Below, in pieces: positions 28,620 to 41,600 of a DNA stretch of 64,000 bases. The notes under the pieces were generated by a model. That model searched no databases. It worked only from the letters and a program-made list of their open reading frames with translations, and was not told the DNA's origin. A program made the translations under genes and the position numbers. Location: NCBI RefSeq assembly GCF_000003815.2, contig NC_049990.1:4341803-4405802 (forward strand). Reading direction: 5' to 3'. Source of the stretch: Branchiostoma floridae (lineage: Eukaryota > Chordata > Leptocardii > Amphioxiformes > Branchiostomatidae). Within the stretch, counting starts at the first letter, position 1. Every line of letters begins with the position of its first letter.

Positions 28620-29139
28620 AACAAAAGATTGAAAATAGAATTGGGCGGGGTAGGGCTTCAATAAGATGAAATATTGGATTGTGACTGCGCATGCAGATAC
28701 TCTGAATCGAATGCCACCTTGCACATTTTGAATCCACTATACCAATGTATGCTTCATGGAAAGCACATGTAGACAAATGTGCAGTTTGTTCCTTATAAAC
28801 AGATTATTTAGCTCTAGAAGATAGCTATAATTGTACGGTAGGGGCGGCAAAAAAGTCACTGATTATGTTTTGGTAATTTCTTGACATGATAAGTCAATTT
28901 AAGTTGTATGTGTATCAAACTCTCTTTAACTCCTATTCACAAGGGAGTACAAAATACGATGTCGTTGTGACATACGACATAAGCTGGAATTTGTTTACAA
29001 ATAGTCTTTGTTTCTGTCCTGAATTCTGTCCAAAACGTGTCTGCATCTACATCTCCTCATCACGGTTCATGAAAGGGGTGGGTTTTACGATCCTTAAAGC
29101 CTCCTTAATCCAAAGAGTGCATCTATTGAGTGTCAGCTG

Positions 29140-29473
29140 CATGTCCAAACAGTACGTAGATGATGTGTTGGACCCGTGGAGGATGAGACCACAACATGAA
29201 CTGCATTACCACCTTAAAACTATTGACACCACAGGCAACATCGAGTTCACCCATGAAGTAGAAAGGAGTGGTAAAATGGCATTTCTGGATACATTGACAA
29301 TAAACGGTATGACTGCTGGTATACAGGAAGGGAACGCACACAGAACGGTACTCCAACAGAAGTTGGGAGTCATCCGCACACTGATGGACACTTGCAAGAC
29401 AGTCGTCATGGAAGAAACAGTCAGCAGGAACGCCCTCACGATCACCCTCTATCACTACCCTGATCATAACTAG
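29140..29473 (+). pseudogene. Penelope-like element reverse transcriptase remnant
   Basis: The frame encodes KQYVDDVLDPW, the YVDD catalytic motif. It is followed by ELHYHLKTIDTTGNIEFTHE and KMAFLDTLTING, matching the order YVDD - iqFTxE - FLD of Penelope-like reverse transcriptases. It then has KLGVIRTLMDTCK, like the later HK-VVRTL motif. The upstream fingers, the GIY-YIG endonuclease and the usual R-K-P-T-H-T stretch are absent or eroded, so this is a decayed fragment. Confidence 0.7.
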
Positions 29474-31450
29474 ACAGTCAAAAACGTCAAACATCAAACG
29501 AACAGACACAAGAAAAAGAAAAACAAAACAGACAAGAAGAGAAATCATGAGGAATTGTCACCATACCTTACCTAAATGGCCGCAGAAATTGTGACTGGAG
29601 AGAATCTTCAAGAAGTACAACGTATCCTAAGCTATAGCTGTCAAGCCCAAACCGATCTGACAAGTCTATCTGCTGGTACACACCAAAGACATACTTGAAG
29701 ACTCGGTAACAACACTGAATGGATTTCGAATATTGAGGAGAGAGTCGGACAGCGTCAATTCGAAGGGAGCCGAAAAGGAAGACCCAAATCAGCATGGACA
29801 AATCACATCATGGGATGGGGCGCAGGTTATGGACAGATAAAGGGGACGATGGTGCACTCTTGGATTGAGTACGCTGTGTGGATCACAAAATCTACTTCAG
29901 CCATGATCCGTGATGAGAGGAGATAAAGATTCAGTCACCGTGATTTGGGGCCGCGTTAGCTCACCATTGTTCAGTCTCTTATTATTGCTGCTTGACTATA
30001 TCCACATACAATTGTATACTTTTTACTGTCTGTAGCCTTGCAATTAGCCTAGGGGCATGAATTTGCAAATAAATCAATTCAATTAACGCATATGAGGCCA
30101 CATCTGTAGCACCCAAGCAACAGCCAAAACGTCACCTAATGTAAATACTGAGTATGGGCAGAAATAAGGACATTTCATGGTTATATAGTCATTTACCAAC
30201 ATATGAAATGGAATAGGGATTCACGATTTGTGATTAGCACACACAGTTATACTTACATGTAATATATCTAAAAATAAGCAATTTACGCAAGATAAATTTG
30301 AAACTTCGATTCTGGGGATTTTATTTACATTGATCACACATTATTCCGGACTTCCACTATTTCCAATATGACCTGCATAATAACGGAAATTCGAACTAAT
30401 TTGTAGTTTGCACAAATCTCAACATGCTTAAAGCATGGATATAGCTTTGTATATACTCTAAAGTGTCAAATACATTAAACTGTAGCGGGTTTGTGACGTG
30501 GAGATTTGGTATGCATCAAATTTTCATGCTGGTCTGCTGAATATCGAAACTACTGGCAACAGATGGGTTGCAAAAATCTACATTGGAAAGATTAGAAAAG
30601 TTTCATCTGGGATTTTTGTTCCCTGTGTACTGCACATTGAGAAAGATACACCGTGACATAGCGTTACAAGTTTAAGAGGACTGACCAACTGATGACGAAA
30701 AATGAAGTCACAGTACTAGTATCATATTTACTCAGTTGTGTATGAGGATTGATGTAATAAAGTAATTTTGTGTTGTGTATAAACCTCACGGTGTAGGTCT
30801 GACTTTTTGGAGTATTTCGTGATTCATGTAGTTGTACAAGAATGCGGGTCGAAGGGGGGAGGGCGTTATCCTGACCTTGATTATGGCCTCAGTTGCAAAG
30901 GAAAATATGTCTAAATTTGGAAACTTGCTATCTTGCAGGTGAAAATCTCAACAGATTACAAATAACAACATTTTGACTGTCTATTGTCATATTGTAGGTC
31001 TGACTTCCCTGGCCAATTTCCCGAGAGCCTGCTATGGAGGCTACCGATTTCCCTGCAATCTAAATCGTTTTAGCAAATTGGATTTGTGTCATCATTGACT
31101 TCATAGATCTTCATAATTGGACTAATTTCATGCCAAACGTAACAGCGTCTCCGAGAAGACGTTAAACAATTAAAAGCGGTAACAGATTCGTTTTTGTTTA
31201 TCTATGAAATTCATTTGGTTCTCTGTCAAAGCACTCGGTCGCAGCGACTGGTCCCCGCTCTAGTGGAATGGGGGTATGATAAGATTGATTAAAGCATTAA
31301 ATATAAGCTTTTAAATATACTGAATACCCGATCTTTGTGAAATGTTCCACTGAGTTAGGTTCTATTCGTAATATACCTGACTTTGGAAAAAAGAAAGGAA
31401 CACACTTTGATTTAGTTAAAGTAATTAACCACTGATTAAAGAAGTTCAGT
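29474..31450. other. No gene recognised; probable retroelement debris
   Basis: The first part may continue the Penelope-like remnant. Near 30060 the sequence GCATGAATTTGCAAATAAAT followed by CAATTCAATT looks like the short repetitive 3' tail of a LINE. The rest is AT-rich with no exon seen. Confidence 0.4.
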
Positions 31451-31632
31451 GGGACATGCACTCTCCAAGCAGAGTTTAGGTTCCGGCTATTTCTTAAAAA
31501 CCTTTTTATGCATTTCTATCGGGTGTTCAATATTTCCTCGTGGCCTAGGCCGCTAGACCAAGCGATACGAAATAGAAAGCTCGATAAAAACGTCAAAAAA
31601 CAGCCGAAGCCTAACCTATGCTTGCAGAGTAG
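31451..31632. mobile_element. MITE with about 65-bp inverted repeats (CTCTCCAAGC/GCTTGCAGAG ends)
   Basis: The left arm (CTCTCCAAGCAGAGTTTAGG, CGGCTATTTCTT, TTTCTATCGGG) and the complement of the right arm (CTCTGCAAGC...GGTTAGGCTTCGGCTG) match at roughly 70-75%. The centre is TCGTGGCCTAGGCCGC. There is no coding content. Confidence 0.7.
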
Positions 31633-31814
31633 TATTACAGTAGACCTAACATTACTACTCGGCATTCCATGAGTTTAGAATAAAGAGTTGGGGTATAAAA
31701 GGGAATTACACAAAACTTCTAATGGTATACAGTACATTGGAATTGATAAAGAAACAACGAATGTAATGGACCAAAGTTAAGTTTCCGAACTTCCCGTGTC
31801 AAGACCCTGTCAAG

Positions 31815-32253
31815 TAGGGCTGGGTACCGGTACAGAAAATTCAGGTCCAGGTCCGGTTCAGGTCCAGAGGATTAGGTCGACGTCCAGGTTCGGACCTGAA
31901 CCTGGACCTGATGCAGTATGACTGATACCAATGGTCCATTTCACCACAAAGAAATCTGTTTGGTGGAGTATTAGACTTACACTGGCGTTTTAAAATCATA
32001 CAACGCTAACTGCACCTGTACGATTGGCTGTAAAACTTGGTAGAAATTACTATAAACTCTTCTCTACTTCACTCTTGTTATTTTCTTCCACCTGCAAGCG
32101 CCAAAACGTGTGAATGTCTGATAAAATAATCTGTTAATTTTCTAATTGGTCCAACATCCGGTCCACCTAATTTTTTCAGGTCCGGTTTTTCTGGACCGGT
32201 CCAATGAGGAAAACCGGTTTTGTACCGGTTCGCTGTACCGATACCCAGCCCTA
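31815..32253. mobile_element. hAT-like MITE, copy 2
   Basis: The ends are TAGGGCTGGGTACCGGTAC and GTACCGATACCCAGCCCTA, with internal AGGTCCAGGTCCGG and CCGGTTTTGTACCGG segments shared with the copy at 5309-5713 in opposite orientation. No clear 8-bp duplication was found here. Confidence 0.85.
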
Positions 32254-32412
32254 GCCTCTACCAGGCTCCATGGATCGGTAGAATCATTATCCTCACCACG
32301 ATAAGGATGAGGAAACGTACTCTTCTGGCCGGCTAACTCCCCTAGCGTACTATAGACTCTATGTGTCCAATTTCCAGAATTAGGCCACCGATCCACGAAG
32401 CCTGGTAGAGGC
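32254..32412. mobile_element. Short MITE abutting the hAT-like copy
   Basis: The left end GCCTCTACCAGGCTCCATGG and the complement of the right end (GCCTCTACCAGGCTTCGTGG) are near-identical inverted repeats of about 27 bp. Both are flanked by TA. It directly adjoins the hAT-like MITE, so one probably inserted at the edge of the other. Confidence 0.8.
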
Positions 32413-32618
32413 TAACCCAGTCCTGCCATGGTATCAATCATCCATGGCCCTACTGTCAAGTTTACATCTGCTCATGAATAATTAATGAGCTATGACGAGT
32501 GAAAGTAGACGCCATTAGAAGATGAGGGCCGTGTGCCCGGAAGATGGTAACGTAACTTTTAGAGGCCATTTTAGCGAGTTCTAGATCACCTTGCGCTGTC
32601 TCTACACGTCTTGGCAAC

Positions 32619-35600
32619 ATGAGACACCTTGACAAGGAGCCAACAAGGTCTATCTTGCTGACAAACTTGCCTCGAGTGGCAGGAAGCTGTCAAGTTTCAC
32701 AGCTCAATGCAGAGATATGTGCCGCGCTTACAGAAGGTAAGATGTACTTTTTGTCAACTCAGCTCAATTTTCTATAATGTAAGTAGTCGACACGTACTTT
32801 TACTTAACCTTCTCCTTCACCTAACCGTGAGAATTGGATGCCAAATTAAACGGCTTCTCCTTCTTCAGAGTGCTAAAAACTGAAATGTTAGCAGTGGTGT
32901 AAACTAAACGCTTAGCGCGCGTGTGCCAAAAAATGAGTTACGCCCAGGGGCGGCCTACACTGTCACTGGCTACAGCCACAGTACAGGTTTACCTTTTCAA
33001 CGTTCTAGCAAAGGTAATGATCTCAAACAGTTTGGGCGCTAAAACAGGAGGCTGCGAACTAGAACTAGAGGGAAAATGGATGTAATGTAACGTATAGGAA
33101 CTGTACTACATGGTGTAAAATGTCATGTAGAACATTGTGTTTCCTAAACATGTGTAACCCATAGGTGTTTTTCACGCTTGAAAAAAACTTCATGTGTGGG
33201 TGCCATGTTGGATGACGGGTCTGCACTTCCGAGTGTGTTGTTTTTCTATCCATACTAGCGTGTCACAATGGGGCCAGACCGGGCAACGAAAAGTGCGAAA
33301 TAAAAGACAACAAAAACACGAATGGGACCAAACTGATTCAACAGCATGCCTTGTGCAACTATGACAGTCACTGTTAAACTATGATTTTTCATTTCCACGA
33401 ACAGCGCAGCTGGGCTCTGCATAGGAAATGTGAGTTATGAATTAGGTCTAACCAAGAAGCTCCTTGGTCTAACGGAGGGTCTGCACGGGAGGGGCTCCAA
33501 GCTCTGACAACGCTTTACGTAAAGCGTTGTCAGAGCTCGGAGCCAACGGTTACATTCAAGAAGGCTGACAGCACTTTGAATAACGCTTAATTTAGAACGG
33601 CTAAAATGCCATTGCCTGAATTTTGATGGGCAAGATTTTGTGACATTCAAAAGGGTATTAAGGCGATGCCCCTCCCCTTAACATATTTTCAGCATTTCAA
33701 GGGCTGAAGGCACGTGAAGTCACAAGGGAAGTCTGGGAAAATTTTGAAACCTTGACCCTTTAAAACGCCATTTCCTGCATTTTTATTGGCAAATTTTGCT
33801 GACAGACTACAACATTTCTACAAGGTTTTTGAGGGCGACGCCCCCAACATATTTTTACCTGCAGCTGGGAAATTTTGAAATGTTGACCCTCTGAAATGAC
33901 ATTTCCTACATTATGAGGGGTGAAATTTGCTGATAGGCTAATTTTAATGAAATTTTTGTTTGAAAAAATTCACAAGGGTTGTGGAAGTATAAAGATTGTA
34001 CTTGTAGAAGTGACACTTGTGGTACCCAGGACTGTAGAAGTGAAAGTAGTTGGATAGCTGTAAAAGTGGCACCAATATGGAAGCCATGAATATAGTCACT
34101 AACTTTGTTGGTGATACCAGTCTACAACACTTTTACTACACTAGTGCACTTCTTGAACATAGGAATGAATGCTGTGATAGTCATACCATGATTAGTTCTT
34201 GTAATTCTTGTTACAATGTTTATGGTGTCTATTTTGAAAACGTAGCCATCTTATTTTTTGTACCCATCTTGTTTTTTTGCCCTCTTACTATTTTTGCAAT
34301 CTGAAGAGGACGCCATCCATAAAATTGACATGCTGTTGCCTTAGTAATGCTTGAACTTCAGTTGAAGTTCAGACTCATTTTGTGTCCAAATTCTGATAGA
34401 TGTTCTTTAGTCCCATATCAAAGATAAAATAAACATTTATCTTTTAATTACAGCAACTTTGGGAAAGGTTATAAACCTCAGGTACAGCCGTCCAAAGGTA
34501 TGTAAAACTTTGATTTCTTTAAGCAACAGATTAATACTCTCATACTTGACAATTTATTTTCTTAAATTTAACCACAGTGGCATTTTTAAAGAGGATGAAT
34601 CAGGTGATATACATAAATTATGTTTTAAATGTGGTAATACCTTAATAGTACAAATGTAGTAGTAGTAGGTAGTATCCATTTCTTTATTCTTAATGGTAGA
34701 TTATATTGATTGCAGGCATGTGCTGTTGTGACATTTTCCAAGAGGATGTCTGTGGTGAAGGCCTTGCAGAAAGGCAGACAGGTGGGTCTTCAATTGAAAA
34801 AGACGGATATCGCATTTAACTTAAGGATTGCACCCATGCATATATGGCCAAATTTGGTCACAACAAAAGTCATTGGGAGAAGGTTCTTTACATAAGCTAA
34901 TTGCACCTTACACATAATTCTAATTTGCTTTTGTTACATTTTGACATGGTAAACATTTATGTTTATTGGATGATGCTATTCTTGTTCCAGATGATAAGAA
35001 AATGTTGTGTTTTGGTGTCTTATTATTATGGTTATAAGCGAAAATGATTATGATAACTATAATTCAATTTTAAATTTTGAAAATTTTGTTTTCAAAACTT
35101 ATCACTCAATATAGCAGCTTCAAGAAATGTTATTCCATATCACCCTAGGTACCAGCCTGACTGTGGGTAGGATCGCCCAAAGGCTAGAGGGCGATCTGAA
35201 CCAAGGGAGGGCTGGGACAGAGGGTGACACGGAATTCACTGTGTTGTATTTCATTATGTCATACCCACCTGAGAAAACACATATTTCGATGCGAAATGCA
35301 CCAGAAGTTGAGAAAATGTGTCCTTGAACAAAAGATTGTAACAACAGCAATTCTATCGTCCGAATCCGGTTTCAAATTTTCAACTGTGCCGTATTCGACC
35401 CGTCCTAAATAGTTCGATTTACTCGAAGGAAGCCTGTGTGATACAACTTAGAACCTGTGTGATATGAAAAGTTATCACACGGTCCGGAACACCCGTATCG
35501 AACGTTTTCGCGTCACAGGTATGACATAAAGTCTTTCATCAACCGGTCCAAAACACCCATATCAAATGTTATCGGGGCCCAGGTATACTATAAATGTGGA

Positions 35601-38600
35601 AATTGCAAAGTGAAGGTTCTATTCAGTATTTCAAACTCTTTCGTTTGCAGGGCAAAATTTTTGTCTGTGGCACCAGAGTGAAGTTGTTCAGAACACCAGA
35701 TCCTGTCCTTGTGCAAAATACGGAGAAAAGACAACATGGTCGTGAGATGTACTTCACAAAGGCAGAACAGCAAAATGCAAGGCAAGAAACAACAGAGTCC
35801 AGTCTCTGTGATGACCCTCCAGAGACTGACAGCTACATGTACCTCCCATTCCACAAGCATCCCTACAGACCACCGCACATTTCTGAAGATATCTGTTCCA
35901 GAATGGTTGTGCCGAAGTCAAAAAGGTCTCACAGGAAGAGCTTATTTTCCTCAAAGATGACTTCTAAATGCCATTCATGGAAGGACTCTTCGGCAAAAGC
36001 AGCTCACAGGAAGAAGACAAGTGCAATGCAGAGAGGACATACAAAAGCTGCTGCTACGACAAAAACTGTGAGAACACTTCCTAAGAGGTGGGCAATTCTG
36101 GATCTTTCATCTGTTGACACAAAAATCATGAAAATTTACCTTTTGAAATCTTTTCATGTTTCTATCAAATCAAAAGAAACATATTAATCTCATCCAGGTC
36201 AGTACATAGTTAATAGCTACTCTCCCTTTGCAAGAAATACAATGTGATACATGTACATGTACATCACATACATTTTATGTTTTTTGTCACAGGTTCACAG
36301 TCTACACCCTGGGATTGTCGACCCTGATTCCAGTTCAAGTGAAGAGTAACGACACCATTGCAGTTCTGAAAGCAGCTATACAACAGAAGGAGGGGATCAA
36401 AATACCCGTAAAAGCAACTTTGTGGTGCAAGGGATACAAGGTAAAACATTATTTGCCTACAGAACTAATAATTCCTGGTCAAACTCAAAGAAAGTTTCAA
36501 CATAAATGCCAATGAGTCAGATCAACTGACTTGTACCAGAGTAGTCTACATGTAGATCCAGAGTGGTAGTGACACTGTACCATGATCATCAAAAACTAGT
36601 AAGATTATTATGTTGTCCAAGTTACTTCATGTTTTTCGAATTTACAAATCAAGGATTTTCTTCACAACATCATAGTTGGTGGACCTCCTAACCTTGGATG
36701 ACCAGTTGGTTGGACCAGACAGCAATGTGGCATTACATATCAGCCTTCAGGGAGGATCTGACAAGGGTATTATGATTTCTACTTAAAAAAATAAAATCTG
36801 ATGCATCTAGTGGGTTTGCAGAAAAAGGCATCAAGGCATAACTTCATTCTTATAACTGCCTCATGATGATGAAAACACTGCACTTAAAAAAAAGAAAGAA
36901 AAGCAGGTTATTCAGTTTCTTAAGTAATTTCAATATTTGTTTCATGTTTATTGTGTACCTTCATTAATGTAACAGGTTATTCAATTAGTTCTTTTCTTTT
37001 AATTTAACAGACCAGGTTACAGAAAAGGAGCTACAAAAGCTTGCCAAGAACCTGGGTGCAGAATGGGAAAGCCTGGCCATTTACCTGGACATGAAGAAGG
37101 CTGATGTGGACAAGTTCAAGGCTGACAACCCCTACCAGACAGAGCAGCAGATATTCTCCATGCTGGTGAGGTGGAAGGAGACACAAGGGACCAGAGCAAC
37201 TAAAGAACAACTGAAGGAGAAACTGAGGGAAGCTGGGGTAGAGGAAGAAAAGTTCGGTAAGTTAGACTGGTCTTGTCATTATTATGTATCATAATAAAAG
37301 ATACATCATTGTGATGAGGCTTGATAGTTCTGCATTATGGAATAGTATGATACATTAATGATGATTTTGTAAAAACAGATTAGCATTTGGAATTCATGAT
37401 TACATTTCTCATTTCATAAAACCCACAAACTGCACAATCTCTACTATCAATGTTTTTTGTGCAAGTTTAGGTTGGCTTATAGTTGATGTAAGTAGCACAA
37501 TTACATTTAAAAAACGTGACCATTATGCCAATATAGCATCATTTATCTTAAAAAGCAATTCAGAACAAAATGAGGTTTCAAGTTTTCCCATTCATTCAAC
37601 CATCCTTACTGTTAAATGATTTTGTTGTATTCAGTCAAAATGAAATCATCTTATTTTTCAGGTATCCCTCCAAGGAAAGGGTCTGAAGAATGGTTGGTTG
37701 ACACTCTACTCCAGCTGTTACCTGAAGAAGGCAAGGCTTTGTCTGTTAATGAACTTGCTAATAGGTTCAATCAAAACACGAATTCAAAGGGTAATAGTAA
37801 GAAATTCAAAGCTTATGGGTGTGGTCCCCTTAAAGCTTTTCTAGAGGCTCATCCGAAACAGTTCACAATCAAAGAGGAAAAACAGGGTGGTGTGTGTCGT
37901 GTCACAGCTGTTAAACAGAAGAAGATAGTGAAACAAAAGAAGGCTTTTCAAAATCAGCAAAACTTGAATGAAGATACATGTGACCAGTCTACATTACCTA
38001 AAGCTGGGTTTGTTCAGTATGACGAAAATGCAGGAGCAGTGGCACAAAACATTGTTACTCTTCCTGGTTCTGACCTTATGCAAATTAAAGGAATAGTGCA
38101 TGATTATAGTATGAACAAAGAGAGTAATGCTTCCCTCTCAAGCTTTGATAACACTGACCCCAAGGCTGCACTAGCATTTTCAAATTTTACTGGAACCGAT
38201 ACCGGAGAAAGAATGTATGAAGGAGCTGCATCCAACAGTATTCTTTCACCAGCTCCTGATCAGAAAGCTGAACAGACCAATTTTTCATTAGGTCCACTGC
38301 CGTCTCATACACAAGCAAAAGTACAAGCTAGTGCAGAGAGTCAGGTGCATGTAGATGTACACTTGCATTTACATGACCAGAATCTCCCAAGGCAGCCACT
38401 CGATTGGACAACTGACCATGTTTGCCAATGGCTCCATGGACTTCAACTCAATAGGGACAAGTTACCAGGATACATCGAAGCTTTCAAAAAAGGGGACATT
38501 TATGGAGAAGTACTCACTACACTATCAGTTGCTGGTGAAGAGGGCAGGATTACCCTAGGTGTCTCCCCCAGGGATTGGGCAAAGATTGTCTCCAATATAG

Positions 38601-41600
38601 AAGAACTGTTTGCTGACGAAGAGCCAACTTCAGAACCAGAAAATTTTAGTGCTTTTGCTTTACATGCTCAGCGCTACCCACCCCAGCTGCAGGAACCTCC
38701 CCAGCAACATTACCCATTACGGTATCCATACCACATCACACCAACTACATATATTGGTGCTACTGCTTCTAATGACACTATTTCAGGATATAGCGAGAAT
38801 ACAGCAACACTGACTCACACCATAAGTCCTTTAACATCTGCTGACGAAATATGGGATTCAGTTATGGAAAGTGTAGATCACTTTAAAACTAGTGCCAGAG
38901 CGTACTGTTTGGTTGTTTACAATGACCAACAAGATGATTCTGCTCACATAGAAGCACTTGCAGATGTCGCTTGGACTAAAGTCTTTGACTTTGATCCAAA
39001 CAGCCGTGAATCTTGCACCTTTTCACGCTGTGAAGTTCCTCTACGAAACCAAAGAAGTTTGTACATCACCACTTGTCGAGATAATGCAAAAAGCCTTCAT
39101 GACAAAGCAACAGAATGGTTCTTTCCTATAGATGATCTTAATGTAGGAGAGAGAGAGTGGAAAAAGTCTGTTGGCGAAATAATAAATTCTCACATTGAAA
39201 AGCTAGCTGATTTCTGCTGTCGAAGGAGGCCTTTGACAGTGGTTGTGATGTGGTACGGATCCTACAAGTGCCTTCCCCATCTGAATCGTCTCCTTGACAA
39301 AATGGATGAAAGGATCACAGATGGTGTGAAATTCGTTTTCTGTCTCAGAGAAAAGCCAAATGATGAAACCACTTTGCAAAAGTTCAATGAGATGTGCTCG
39401 GAGCTTGAAGTGAGTGATGCCGACATTCACATTGTACCACTTGCAACCATGTGTCAGCAATTACAACATCAAGCGAGTAACAAAATCCCCTCTAGAACTA
39501 GATACATGCTTCCTGCCCTTACAGAGAGGGTTCTGACTAAGGTAGAAATTGAGCAAAAAGATGTCGCTTGGTTGGCAGAGGAACTGGATGTTTTGTATTT
39601 AGAGCAGGACCATTCAGTTTCTTTCCAGGGAAATAGAAATGATCTTGGAAGAGAATTCTACCACGGGGGTACCATTTCCTGGTTTGAACTCCAGTTAGGA
39701 ACATATGCTGTGGACAGGGACATTCAATTTGCACTTGAGGCAAGCATCAAAACTGTCCTCAATCGTCGCAAATCTGCCATAAAGACCCTGTATCATGCCC
39801 CTGGCGCTGGTGGCACCACATTGGCCAGAAGGGTTCTGTGGGACATACATCTGGAAAAGATTTGCCCTTGTGCTTTTGTCACATCCTTGGCACATGACAA
39901 TGATGCTATACATAAAAGAATCAAATGGTTGCACAACAAAACCAGTCTTCCTGTTTTTGTCGTTGAAGACAGTCGGATCTCAAAGACAGAGTCAAGGTTG
40001 ATAAGGGAAACGTTTGAAACATGCAGGCAGTTCACTCCATTGGTCATTCTTGATGTACAAAGATATTCTTCCAAGATAGACAAAGATAAAGAGGGTGACA
40101 GGTTCTGGCTGAAAGGAGAGGTAAGCATTCCTGAAGCAATAAGACTAACTGAAGTGTTCTCAAGAAATTGCCCGGAAAAGAAAGATGATTTCGAAAAACT
40201 AGTTGATGATGCAAAGGCACACAAAAACCCACGTGTCTTTGAGTTCGGTCTGACAGCTTTTGAGTATGAGTTTCGTGGTGTTCAGTCATATGTTTCTGGC
40301 TATCTGAAACTAGATGGTCACTTCAATTTGTTGAAGGACTTATCAGATTGGAGATTAGCTGTAGGTTTCTTGTCTCTGACCTACTACTATGGCCAAGCTG
40401 CAATACCAGGCCAATTCTTTGCCAACATCTTAGGCATTAGGAAGAAAGATACAGTTGATTTTGGCAGCCTGCCATTTGAGGCTAAGAAGTTCATAAACAA
40501 AGAAGATGGCAACTATTGGAGAATTTCTATCCATGCATTAGCTAAGGAGATCTTAGAGCAGATTCTTTGCCCTGTACCACACAGCAGGGAGTCAAATGTG
40601 AGACTAAGTTCATCAGCTACAAAATGTCTTAAAGAGTTTACAGCAATGTTCATCATAGAGGCTGGAAGTGGAAAGGAACGGTTGTGCCAAGACCTTATCA
40701 ATGTGGTGATAGCAACCTTCTTTTCAAGAGACAACAATGAAATTTTGATGATTGGTAGAACAAAACGACATCTGTCTTCACTTATACTTGACATTCCATC
40801 TCAGCGGCCTCTTTACACAGAGAGGTATGCCATATTCCAACTTCTAGTAGAATACTTTCCTCGAAACCCTCACTGCCTTGCACACCTTGCACGGTTTTGT
40901 GCATTAGTACGTGAAGAATACCCGGTTGCAAAGAAGTATATTGAGAAAGCAATACAGATTCGTGAAGAAGAAAGACAGCAGTACCATCATTATATGGCTG
41001 CATCATTTGAGGAAGGTATTGAGGAAGACAGTCAGGGTGCAGACACTCCTTTGAGTCGTATTTATAACATGAAGGGATGTATTTACCAAGCTGAAATGTC
41101 CAGCAACATAGGGCGCCTTGGCAGTGTTGCGACTTGTGAAGAACATATAGATGTTAATGAAGTCATCACAGAAGCAGTAGCACTTGCAAAGACAGCATCT
41201 ACAGCTTTTGCCAAGTGCAGGGAGTACTACAAGAAAGGCCACGAAGATTCGTTTGGCTATGTCCCCGACATCAAATTGCGGCTGAAACTCATTGAGTTTA
41301 TCAAAAAGAACTTTGGTGATTATGAAACATATGTTGGGTCTGAAAGTGCAGATGAGTACATAAAAGACTTGCTGTGGGAAGTAGATTCTCTGATCAGGGA
41401 GTGTTATGAGAAAGTTTTTACACTTCCTCAGGAATTTCATACATCTGTTGACTGGTACTGCCTTCTTTGTAAAGATGCTGCACTAGCAATCCAAAACTGG
41501 ACAGATGTGTCGTCCATACGGGGTAGAAGAGGGAAGCTAGCAGCATACAGAATGCTCAACCAAAGTAGATCAGCTGTCAAAAACATCTGGTACTGGGACA

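Noticed and set aside
28332..28776. Minus-strand frames over the LINE 3' end
   Set aside because: They are by-products of the T-rich 3' UTR and A tail.
35120..35412. Short frames on both strands in a SAMD9-like gene intron
   Set aside because: The codon phases of the flanking exons join directly without them, and no motif is present.
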